Shown: one piece after another, positions 27,001 to 36,479 of the stretch
How the letters are laid out: every line of letters starts with the position of its first letter
Position numbering within the stretch: position 1 is the stretch's first letter
From: Chondrosia reniformis
Lineage: Eukaryota; Porifera; Demospongiae; Chondrillida; Chondrillidae
Reading direction: 5' to 3'
DNA: 64,000 nt
Assembly: GCA_947172415.1 (NCBI GenBank)
Contig: OX359196.1
Coordinates: 5,767,901 to 5,831,900 of the forward strand
Notes under the pieces: generated by a model
What the model saw: the letters and a program-made list of their open reading frames with translations, nothing else
The model's database searches: none
Told to the model about the DNA's origin: nothing
Program-made: the position numbers and the translations under genes

Positions 27001-30000
27001 GATACACAATGTCCCTCGCCTTGTATCTACCTGTTTGATTAGAGATTACATTAAGCCGGAGATAATTTCCAAGGTTACATTTGAACATTTTGAGGTAGTC
27101 TTTATAGGTTCAAATTCTGTTGGAGATTTCCACAAAAATTTGGTGACAAAGCTCTATAACTTATCTCCTCCATTTTCCATTATTTCTTGTCCGACCCCCA
27201 GTCTTTTTTTGGCATCCATGGAGACAATTTTGAAGCCACCACAAATATTTGTCTGTCTTCTGGATATCTTTAAGTGCATTTCAGAAGAAATGGCCTCTTT
27301 TAAGCCTATTCTGAAATGTCTTTCCCTCAAATATCCAACAAGCTATGCAGTGTTTGTATACTGCTCAAGAAGCAGTTCCCAAGACTCAATACACAGATCA
27401 GGCAGTAGCTATGATGATTACAGTGGTGAGGATGATGACAGCACCAATGAGTTTGAATACATGCATATGGCTAACCCATTGCTTGTAAAAGAGGTTACCT
27501 CCTACAAACAAGAGTTTGTTAACTGTAACCTTTTTACCTGTGCCGTTGTGGACCCACTGCCCGAAGAGCCCTGTAATCTAACTAGCCTTTTCAAGATAAT
27601 CCAGAAGTGTGGAAGCAAGGTGACCTCTCCCGTAATGATGCCAAAGTTTGATTTGGCTATCCAGAAGCACATTGACCTACTCAGTGAGCCAGAGTCAGGA
27701 GATTCCAACACAAGCTCCAAAAAAGAACAGCGACCCATTTTAGTTGGAAATCGTCTTCATCAATTTATAAAGGCCTTAGAGAATGATGTTTGCCTCCCAG
27801 AGCCTGATTGGCTATTGAGTACTCTTGAAAAACAACGAAAAATCTCATACATTAGTAATAAGCAAGCTATTGTTTGGGACCGACAGTGGCTCTGTAATTT
27901 TGTCCAAAGTGCCATTGAAGTGGTCCACCAGAATGCCTTCATTCAACCTGGCTTCCTCCCTTTTCCCTCCCAGGCAACCATTTTCTCAGGAACTGGTATT
28001 GGAGGATACGTACCAGATTCCCTCTCTCTGTACCTCAGGAATGTTGGAGTGGCCTTCTCCATAAATCAGGAAGTGGTTTTTGTACCACACACTTTGAGCA
28101 ATGTTCCAGGGACTACACCAAAGACTCGTGTTTGTAGCAGAGTGATTTCTGCCTCTTTGCTGCCACCAACCTTCTGGAATCGCTTGTTGTCCCATGTGGT
28201 CACTTGTAAGGAGGATCTCCTTCAGATGGTCAACTGGTCTACCAAAGGATCTTCTGAATCAGAGCAACCCCTATCCCTCCAATTCTGGACAAGAGGTGTC
28301 ATTGCTTATGAAACATTTGATACTTTCTTGTTTTCATTTCAGGGAGAAAGTTCAATTTCAGAAGAAAATGACACGATTGAAATTGTCACTCCATTGAGCT
28401 CCTTGGGATTAAAGCTTCTCACTCTACTCACTAACCTAGTGCTAGGTCTCCTGAAGAACTGGTATCCTTATCTTTGGCCCACCATCTCCTTATGGGTTCC
28501 CTGCTCAGTTTGTAAGGACCAGGACGTTCCCTTTCCACATCTCTTTCCCCTTCTTGATTCCATAGGCAAGGTTTGCCAGGAACAACCAGTTGTGTGCCCC
28601 ACTCACGAAAAGGTGCAACAGTATCCCCTTCTTCTTGTTCCTGATCTATTTGGAGCACCCATTCAAGGAAGCTTCAGTTCCTCAGTTAAAGTTAAAGCTG
28701 ACTGTGAGAAGTCCAATGGCCTGCCTCGGCCAGTAGAGAAAAGGGAGGAAAATGATAGATTAGCTTTGATGCTCCTCTGTCTGGATATCAACAGCTTATG
28801 CTGTTCATCTCTAGCTTGTTTAAAGCAAATCATTGTGTCTAGTCCACTCCAGCTTGTATTTGACACAAAAGAGTTTCTTCCCGTAAAATCATTACTAAAT
28901 AAGGGGCTACATCGCATTTCCCAGCATGCAATTCTAATTCAGGTGGCCAATGGATTAAATGCACTACATTCACGGGACATCATTCACAGGGATGTTTGTG
29001 TTGAGAACATTCTGGTGAAGATGTCTGAAACAGGACATCCAGTGGAGGCAAAGCTAAGTGGTTTTCACAATGCTTCCATGTCCCTGTACAAGCGTGCTGC
29101 ACGAGGTGTCTATGGTAGACACCCAGCACCCGAAATGATGCAGGAAGATGGCATGTTTGAATACGACAGTCGAGTTGATGTCTATGCATTTGCCTTTTCA
29201 GCCTATGAACTTTTCACCGGAAGTGTTCTTAAAGATCACAATGCCAGTAAAGAGCCTCTGGTTAAAGATCTTGCTTCCAAGGTGCCCCTTCTAGTAGCAA
29301 CTCTAAACAGCTGCTGGGATGCCAACCCCGGAAAAAGGCCATTTTTAAGTCAATTACTAAGGTTGTTGCTGCAGTCCCAAGTGATTCTACCCAAGAATTA
29401 TAAGATAATCTCAGAGGATACAAACATGCACCATCACTGCACAGTCCTAGCTCCTCCCCTGAGAGATGCAGTCCCTAGCAACAGCAGTGCCATAATATTC
29501 TACGGTTCCATTTCCAATGAAAGGATATCACACTTTCAGTGTTGTTCCATTGATGATTTATCAGTCAAAACGTCCAGGGGTACCAGTATGACAGAAGTTA
29601 TCAAACATGCTTGCATCATGGGCCATCTTCTCTTTACTATACACTTTCTAAAGAAGGTTCCAGTAATTGACATTCAAAATTTCAAATTGATTAAGCAACT
29701 TAGTTTTGACAGTGAGGTGATTAGTATGGACACTGATGGCCATAGTAGGGTAGTATTTGGGTTGAACAATGGCAATTCTGAAATATTCTATTTTGATGAT
29801 GTAGCCTCAGGAAACGAATTCTCATCTGTGTCACAGTCATTTGTTGAGCTGAGTGAATATGAACCAGTGAATTTAGTCAAATGTTATAGAGATAGCATTG
29901 TCTTTGTTACACCATCAAAGCTGGAGGCTTTTGATGTCCACTCATTGAAAAGATTGAGATGCTGGGAAGAGAGAGAAATAAGAGATCTTACCATTCCCTT

Positions 30001-31975
30001 CAGACCCAACGCTTGCAAGGGGTTAGGTGAAATATGGACTGTCTCAGTCAAGGCTCCTCTGTTAATTACAATTCTTCACACAAATAAGAAAAAAGATAAG
30101 AAAATTTTGCATTGCAAGCAAATATTCCAAGAGGAATGTGCTAAAGGAATCTCTTGTATAGTTTCTCTGGTAGCTGTGGCAGATGTGGTGTGGGTGGGTC
30201 TTAACAGGGGTACTATCCTACTAATTAATGTCCTCGACCATTTGCCTCTTTCCAGCCTCCATTTACACCAAGACTACTTCAACAGGAGTGGCTTGACAAT
30301 CTTCCCAGTTCCTACAATCAGTGTCTTTCCTAGCAAAGAATCTCCTTTCTTAGAAGAATTTTCTCGACAAGCCTGTCAGAAATTTACAGTAGTTAGTACA
30401 GGTTATGGCCTCTCGCCTGCTGTCTTCACAGCTAAATTTGCCAATTTGATAGGCCCTGATCCCATTAGACATCATGGGCTTACTGTCATCACACTTTCTC
30501 CTATCACAAGCGAGGAACACTCTTGGATCAACTTGGAAAGAAGGGTCCAATTTCCAAATGACAATCCCCATCTCTGCTATGCTGCTCATTCCAACACTAC
30601 CACTATTCCCAAGCAGACCTTCTCTAGACCTCCAATTAACGTATCCTCTCTTAGTGGAGATGTACCCCATGTTGCACCAAGGAGGAAACGCTCAATTATA
30701 AATGCTGTTCCATTGTCCCCAACTGGGCAACTAAGTCCAGACAGCACATATGCTTCTAAAAATGAAGGCAATGTTACACAGACAAGAGGTCATCTTTCCT
30801 CTAATGAATCTTCTGCAAGTAGACCTGAGAGTCAGACATTTTATTTTGCAGATAGACTTAACCTGTCTCCAATGACAACTACAAAGGGAGCAACACCAGA
30901 CTTGGCTACAGTTCTGCTACAAAAGAGATCATCTTCTTTAAAATTGGATCTTGAGGTAGAAGAATCATGTGGAGAAAATTACGAGTATGTCAGTAGTATG
31001 ACAAGTGACATGCTTTTGTCAAGGAGACACAGCCATGATGTCCTCACTGATTTTGCTGCCACCAAAATCAAACAGAATCCACAAAAGAATGAAAGCACAT
31101 CAGGTGTGCAAAACCCTGTGCAGACACACATGCAAAGGCTTGGAAAACGTTACTCTACTGATACTCAGACTACAACTAACCAAGTTGACCATTTAGGAGA
31201 ATCAAAGTTTGATTCTATATCTCCCCCTAACATTAAGGAGTCCCCATATGAGATAATGAGTCCCACACCACACAGCTCTGATCGTGGCAGTTATAGCAAT
31301 CCTAATTCAGCAATGGGGGAACAACAGCCAGACAATATCAGTACTTCATCTTCTGAAGACTATCATGAAGATATCAGCCAATATGTAAAGATTGAACCAC
31401 ATCAAGTTTCTCATCAAAAATCCAAAGATTCACCTTGTGACAGTTATGTAAATTGTCCCTTAATAAACAAAGAGCAAGAAGAAGCTTGTAAAGAAAGGCC
31501 ACTCATGAACCAGACTAGTGAAGTGGTCCCTCCAGGTGATTTCTCACTTCTTGAGGACAAAGTAAGCAGTCAACCAGCAACAAATTGGAGACCAAATTCT
31601 GCTAGTAAAATAGTCCTTGATAGTCAATTACCACATGAATATGTCAATTTCACTCCTACAGCAGTGCCCAAACCAAAACCCAGGACAATGTCAACCAGTT
31701 TTCCACATAAACAGGAACATCATTACATTAATATTGAGCTTCCTTCTGAAGTCAAACCTTCCAAAGTCCCTCCCCCTGTGACACCAAAGAAACCAGGTAG
31801 ATCTGTTAAACAGACCAGTACACCGCCCCCAATCAAGCCTAGGAGCCCAAAGCCTCATCACAATGAAACGCAGAAATCTTCATCCAAACCACCTAGTACT
31901 ACGTTTCCAGTGAAAGTAGACAAGCCCCAGGGAGACATGGAAGACACCATAAGCTTGCCATATAACTATCACTAA
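24009..31975 (+). CDS. Roco/LRRK-like ANK-LRR-Roc-COR-pseudokinase-WD40 protein
   Basis: Three exons: 24009-24408, 25296-25342, 26027-31975. The phases join cleanly to give 2131 residues. Exon 1 encodes ankyrin repeats (TALHVAATVDN..., RTPYEIALQK). Leucine-rich repeats follow at about residues 330-470 (LQLLDLSENRLKHVPKVI). Next is a Roc-like segment whose P-loop reads GSNSVGDFHK, without the GKS/T. A COR-like region with CSVCKDQ and CPTHEK precedes a kinase C-lobe at about 1110-1240: HRDVCVEN is present, but DFG is SGF (about residue 1159), and I see no glycine loop or beta-3 lysine. WD40-like blades (VVWVGLNRGTILLINV) occupy about 1370-1590. The last 450 residues are disordered, with Tyr motifs and Pro-rich SH3 ligands. 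The order matches the LRRK family. It is probably a catalytically dead signalling scaffold. No transmembrane segment is seen. Introns 1 and 2 (887 and 684 bases) are AT-rich, with nothing recognised inside. Confidence 0.85.
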
Positions 31976-32245
31976 TTTTTACATATTAATTCATATTATA
32001 ATTAACTAATATAATTCGATATTCAATATATTTTGTACATAAAAATAAAACTAGAATATTAATTCTTGTCGATATTTTTATTTTAACTTTATTTCTTTTT
32101 GGAAAATCCTTTATTGAATGAATGATTATTTTATTTCATTATAGCAAAACAGCTAATCAATGAAATGAAAAAGATAAAAAAAACTTATCATATAATAACC
32201 ATACAGTCAGTACTGATATATAATCTGTATTAATGTATATGTTTA
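31976..32245. other. Convergent 3' flanks (Roco gene / TKL kinase)
   Basis: A 270-base, very AT-rich gap between two converging genes. An AATAAA polyadenylation signal for the plus-strand Roco gene lies near 32045. On the minus strand, AATAAA-type hexamers occur within the reverse complement of 32080-32100. No ORF of note. Confidence 0.6.
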
Positions 32246-33636
32246 TTATTTGTGGCCACTTGCAGAGCGTCTTGCTCTCTTTTTTCGAACATGACCATGA
32301 CCAGTAGATGATCCTTGTGATATAGAAGTGCTGTAATAAACCTCTGACTGCTTCTTGCATGATGGCAAGACTGTCTCATCTCCCTAAGATTAAATAGAAA
32401 AGCAGAATGTCAGAAAATGGGGAGTCAAATTAAAAAGTGTGAATGCTTACAGAACAAAATATAATGTGCTATATACTATAATTAAAGTATTGGGCTATAT
32501 AAATACATTGCCTGTTACAACATACATATGTATTGTAAGTATGCACACAATTTCCTTGTTAAGGCATAGAAATAAAGAATCCTTTTTGTAAGTGTATTTC
32601 TATAGCAACAGCAATAACTAACCTTGAAGGTACTGTGACATGGCTCACTTCCTGAATGCTGCAAGTGCTCTAAGTGCTGAATTCTTTCATCAGCACTCTG
32701 GAGTTGGACGAAACACTGCAGTCTCTCATCCTCTAGTTCTAAAAGGTTCACAGAAACTGGAGCAAAATTTGGTTTGGATCGAATCTCTTCCAAATGAGTC
32801 AAAATTTCACACACTTCTGGTCTTGCTTCTGGTTGGTTTTGCAGACAAGAAATCACAACTGGCAATAGATATTCCCTCTCAACGTCACTAAACATACGAA
32901 TGTAAGTTTCACGTCTTTCAAACTCGGTTAGTGCTCTCAGACTTCCTCTACAGTATTGAGTGGCTGCTAAAGGGTCTGGCCACTCGTGAACCACAGCATG
33001 TAATGTGAGAATACCAAATGAAAAAACGTCTAGCTTTGTAGTGTATACTGGCTGGGGGCCAAATGCTTCAGGCGGCATGTATACACCGGCTCCTGGTATT
33101 CCCGTTAGGTCCTGCGCCTTTGTAAGATCTAAGACTTTGACCATGCCAAAATCAGTTATTTTAGCCGAAAGACTGCGCAAGTTCAGGAGCACATTATTCG
33201 CTGTCAGGTCTCTATGCACAAGAGGGGGCGCGTTGAGGTGAAGGTACGTCAACGCAAGGCAGACTTGAAAGAGAATATTAATCTTGTGATAAAACGGAAG
33301 AGTGTCTTTTTTATACCTTTCTAAGAGAAATCTGAGGCTGATGTCCATCCTCTCCATTATCAGCATGGGCAGTGGTCTATCCCTTTCAAAGTACAGGCCA
33401 AGGAACTGTACTATGTGTGGATGTCTAAGAGATGACCAAACGCGACACTCTTCCAAAAATCCTTCAATCACTTTATTTGTTCTCAAATCTTGGCAAAGCG
33501 CGCCGTGTATTCTTTTCCCGGCACAATTTAATCCTCTCCATTTTGCTTCTTTTACTTCGGCATACGCTCCTCTGCCTATATCTTGTTCACTAACTTGTAC
33601 ATTCTCAATCGCAAGTGATCTAAATAATTCAACCAT
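32246..33636 (-). CDS. TKL-type protein kinase, soluble
   Basis: Two exons, 32623-33636 and 32246-32383, join in phase 0 (AAG|GGA) to give 383 residues. A complete active-looking kinase domain starts at the N-terminus: glycine loop GRGAYAEV (21-28), beta-3 Lys41 in CAGKRI, alpha-C Glu62/63, catalytic HRDLTANN (Asp143, Asn148), DFG at 162-164, and an APE-like MPPEA. The HRDLTANN and GIPGAGVYMPPEA signatures resemble the tyrosine kinase-like (TKL) kinases that are numerous in sponges; Ser/Thr or dual specificity is more likely than strict Tyr. A short coiled coil follows (LLELEDERLQCFVQLQSADE), then a basic tail RKKRARR that could be a nuclear signal. No signal peptide or membrane segment is seen. 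It is head to head with the RING gene, with 43 bases between start codons. Substrate unknown. Confidence 0.88.
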
Positions 33637-33679
33637 TTCTAGTGTTCGCGATTTCCCAATCTTTTGAAGTTATAATAAA
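33637..33679. promoter_or_regulatory. 43-bp shared start region, TKL kinase / RING gene
   Basis: Only 43 bases separate the two divergent ATGs (33636 minus, 33680 plus). The core promoters must therefore overlap each other's 5' UTRs or coding sequence. It is AT-rich, with a central TTCGCGATT and no TATA box in a canonical place. Confidence 0.5.
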
Positions 33680-34372
33680 ATGTCTGCCAACTTGCAAGAG
33701 GGATTAGAAAAGGAGGTTACGTGTAGCGTCTGTTTGGATCGCATGTGCGACCCAAGGGAACTGCCTTGCAGACATTCATTCTGTTTGAAGTGCTTACAGC
33801 GACTACAGACAGCAATTCGAAAAGACAATATCGCCTGTCCGCAATGTCGAACAGAGCACTCTGTGCCTAAAGATGGATTCCCCAAAGACTTCAAATTGGG
33901 CAGTCTGATAACACTCCTAGAAAAAAACGAAAAGAAAATGTCTTCCTCGGAGAAAACTGATTCAGGGAAAAAGCAGTCTGAGTATCCGATGCTAGACGAC
34001 AATGATAGTAAATGTTACTCAAAGGAGGTTGTGGATGAACTTGTAGAGGACTTTCATAAGGCCAATCTGAGTGATTCTCTTTGCCATCAGGAGCCAACAC
34101 CTTATAGTAATCCACCTCCTGAGCCTCCATGGCATAGTCATCATCGACCTTGGAGACATCATGGACCACGCCCACATCATCATGGACCACACCCACACCA
34201 TCATGGACCACACCCACCTTTTGGCCATCATCACCGACATAGGTTTCACCCTCCACATCCACATGGCCCCCCACCCCCTCACCACAGGCCGCCACACCCA
34301 CATCACATACCGCCACACCCACCTTTTGGACCACGGCACCCACATTATATCCCCTACCCTAGATTTACATGA
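33680..34372 (+). CDS. RING-finger (C3HC4) protein with His/Pro-rich tail
   Basis: Single-exon gene of 230 residues. An N-terminal C3HC4 RING has all ligands: Cys15, Cys18, Cys30, His32, Cys35, Cys38, Cys53, Cys56. The spacing resembles TRIM-family RINGs (CSVCLD...LPCRHSFCLKCL), so E3 ubiquitin ligase activity is likely. No B-box or coiled coil follows. A Ser/Lys/Asp-rich linker (about 75-130) leads to a striking tail (about 131-230) made of His, Pro and Gly repeats such as HHHGPHP. Such tails can bind metal or direct proteins to nuclear speckles; which applies here is unknown. The 3' end converges on SRA1. The absence of introns contrasts with the neighbours and could reflect retroposition or simple intron loss. 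Confidence 0.88.
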   Translation: MSANLQEGLEKEVTCSVCLDRMCDPRELPCRHSFCLKCLQRLQTAIRKDNIACPQCRTEHSVPKDGFPKDFKLGSLITLLEKNEKKMSSSEKTDSGKKQSEYPMLDDNDSKCYSKEVVDELVEDFHKANLSDSLCHQEPTPYSNPPPEPPWHSHHRPWRHHGPRPHHHGPHPHHHGPHPPFGHHHRHRFHPPHPHGPPPPHHRPPHPHHIPPHPPFGPRHPHYIPYPRFT

Positions 34373-34551
34373 TTATAAGTCAGTATAGTTTTGTATGTAT
34401 TTTATGACTAAGTCATGTACTGTTAGTATTTCATGGTCGAATTTTTCAATAATTCTTAAGCATCTATTAAAAATATAAATAATAATAATTAATGTTGATG
34501 TAAAAGTATGGATGGAAGTTGAATGTATAAATCACTGGCAAGGTTCATGAA
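34373..34551. other. Convergent 3' flanks (RING gene / SRA1)
   Basis: A 179-base AT-rich gap between converging genes. An ATTAAA-like signal lies near 34465 for the RING gene. Nothing else seen. Confidence 0.5.
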
Positions 34552-36448
34552 TTACTCCTGAGTGTGTTTCTGACATGTTGCAATTATCTTTTTGACTCCA
34601 ACCATCCACTGGCTTACCTAAATAAATGAAGAGATAAGTAAACCACAATTTAATTACCTCTACAAATCAGGAACAAAAGTAGGGAGAAACAGTTATTATC
34701 ACACATCAAAACTACTAGGCCATTATATTTTGAATGGATCATCTTAAGTATCTAAGGATGCAGTTGGTTTAACTTTATAGGACACTCTAAAACTGAAGGT
34801 CTTTTACATATTATAAGCTATAGAGTACAATATGTGACTACCTCTCCAACATGGTCCATCACTAGAGACAAATGTAATTGGTGAGCCTCATCAAACTTCT
34901 TGTCCATCAGAGCTACAACACAACAAAGTGTAGTAAATCAAACCACAAGTAATCATTCTCAAACATCACCAGAGGAACACAAAAAAGCAATGGCTCCAGT
35001 GGTGGCAGTTCCTCTTTTGAATGATACCTTTAGATAACTGATGTATCTTATTTTTCACAGTTGGAGACAGACAGCCATCCCCCCACTGCTTTGAAAAGAT
35101 TCCAAGCCTTCTCTTTATGTCCTCTCTAGTTTTACCCTACCGATGGCCATAGTCACAGTAAAGGAAGGACAGCAGCAGAGACAGAGGGAAAGAAAATGTA
35201 AATATATTTGATTCTAAAGTGTCAAACACAGCTAAGATGTACATTCAAGTCTGTACTACAATCTTCCAAAGCCTTTTCTAGTGCTGTGATGACTACAGAC
35301 AAGTCTGGAATCTTCTCTTCAGTTTCAGAAGACAGCTCATTATTCTCTGTTCCGTTTTCAACCACTGCAGACGGCTTCTTTCCCAGATAATTCTCAACTG
35401 GAGGAGCAGCCAGCTGACCAGAAGACCTCACTACAAGAACAGAGACACATTACTCCTTACACTGTTCACTAGCATATAAACTATTGAAACAGCTAAAGCT
35501 ACAAATAAACCAAATAACTAAAACATGAATAATCAAAGTGATAATCAAAACCACAAGTAATCATTTTCAAACATCATGAAGAGGGAAAAACACAAAAGAA
35601 GCAATTGCTGGACATAGAATCCAGAACAGCTGGTTATGACCACCGGTTATGACCACTGGTGCTCTGCCACTGAGCTACAATTGCCACAGCAATTGCTGGA
35701 CATAGAATCCAGAACAGCTGGTTATGACCACTGGTGCTCTGCCACTGAGCTACAATTGCCACAGCAATTGCTGGACATAGAATCCAGAACAGCTGGTTAT
35801 GACCACTGGTGCTCTGCCACTGAGCTACAATTGCCACAGCAATTGCTGGACATAGAATCCAGAACAGCTGGTTATGACCACCGGTGCTCTGCCACTGAGC
35901 TACAATTGCCACAGCAATGCTCCATTCATGTTTACCCCTACTAACTACAAAGTAGGTAATTAGTTGCCATTCACACTGATTAGTGGTGATCCCATTTATG
36001 AGAGTAAACTGATAATCAGAGACCCGCCCATTCCGGTGGGAGTGGCCATGCAAGATCAGAAACCCATCCCATGTTCATCTTTGCAGTCATTTCACACCTT
36101 GTTCTTGCTGTGAGCTGGCATGCCCTGCAGGTGAAGGGTAGAGTGTTTTCTGCTGCATGTATAAGGGCTTCTTCCCTGTTCCCATTGACTGACTTTGGTA
36201 GTTCAACTGCGGAGGATCATTCCATCCCCATTCATATTCATATACTAAAGTGTCACATACGAACGAATAATTTACACACATATAATTTTGATGAATTGGG
36301 ATACATAAAACCACCCGCCAATAAAATTGAGTAAAACTAAATTACACCGCTTTAACTCCTTGTTGAATATAGAGTTACATACAGAGAGAAAGTATATAAT
36401 CTCTTCACTGTTTGTACCTTTATCAGATTTTTCGTTGGGAACAGCCAT
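34552..36448 (-). CDS. SRA1: SRA1 (SRA stem-loop-interacting protein family)
   Basis: Six exons whose phases all close: 36418-36448, 36098-36244, 35243-35430, 35028-35136, 34842-34912, 34552-34617, giving 203 residues. The N-terminus carries YEYEWGWNDPPQLNY, matching the GWNDPPxFxY block of animal SRA1. The C-terminal helical bundle (SRA1/Sec31-like) includes ALEKALEDC, IKRRLGIFSKQWGDGCLS and MDDHV-type MDHVGEVSQWMVGVKKI, all family hallmarks. In mammals SRA1 gene products (RNA and protein) act as nuclear-receptor co-regulators; the conserved protein is older than that role. It starts 31 bases from the CCDC22 start codon on the opposite strand. Its second intron (35431-36097) holds a tRNA-like tandem repeat. 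Confidence 0.95.
34938..35000 (-). mobile_element. tRNA-derived SINE-like family, decayed tail copy
   Basis: Carries aaccacaagtaatcattctc and aaacatcac...gaacacaaaaaagcaatggct, matching the tail and the first bases of the tRNA-like head of the copies at 35521 and 50222. It lies in an SRA1 intron. Confidence 0.55.
35521..35600 (-). mobile_element. tRNA-derived SINE-like family, tail
   Basis: The tail reads, on the plus strand, aatcaaagtgataatcaaaa, ccacaagtaatcattttcaa, then agggaaaaacacaaaagaag. It directly adjoins the tRNA-like repeat at 35601-35913. The element reads right to left: head, then tail. Confidence 0.6.
35601..35913 (-). repeat. Tandem tRNA-like 75-bp repeats (4 copies)
   Basis: Copies at 35601-35688 (with an internal 13-base duplication), 35689-35763, 35764-35838 and 35839-35913. 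On the minus strand each can be drawn as a tRNA. The acceptor is GCAATTG/CAATTGC; the D-arm is GCTC-AGTGGCA-GAGC, including the A-box TAGCTCAGTGG. The T-arm is CTGGA/TCCAG, but the loop TTCTATG is mutated from TTCGATT. The anticodon arm does not pair well. They are therefore tRNA-like pseudogenes, not functional tRNA genes. Located in SRA1 intron 2. Confidence 0.75.
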
Positions 36449-36479
36449 GTTTCTCAACTGCACGTGACCTAGCAGAAAA
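36449..36479. promoter_or_regulatory. 31-bp bidirectional start region with E-box, SRA1 / CCDC22
   Basis: Only 31 bases lie between the divergent start codons of SRA1 (36448) and CCDC22 (36480). They contain an E-box CACGTG at 36461-36466, within GGTCACGTGC on the minus strand, a form bound by USF/MiT-type bHLH-Zip factors. Shared regulation of the pair is a reasonable inference. Confidence 0.55.

Noticed and set aside
35601..35913. Functional tRNA genes
   Set aside because: The T-loop is mutated and the anticodon arm does not pair; tandem identical copies inside an intron fit repeat expansion of a tRNA-derived sequence.
36071..36334. Plus-strand frame over SRA1 exon 2
   Set aside because: Antisense shadow; the minus frame carries the conserved GWNDPPQ block and closes all SRA1 phases.
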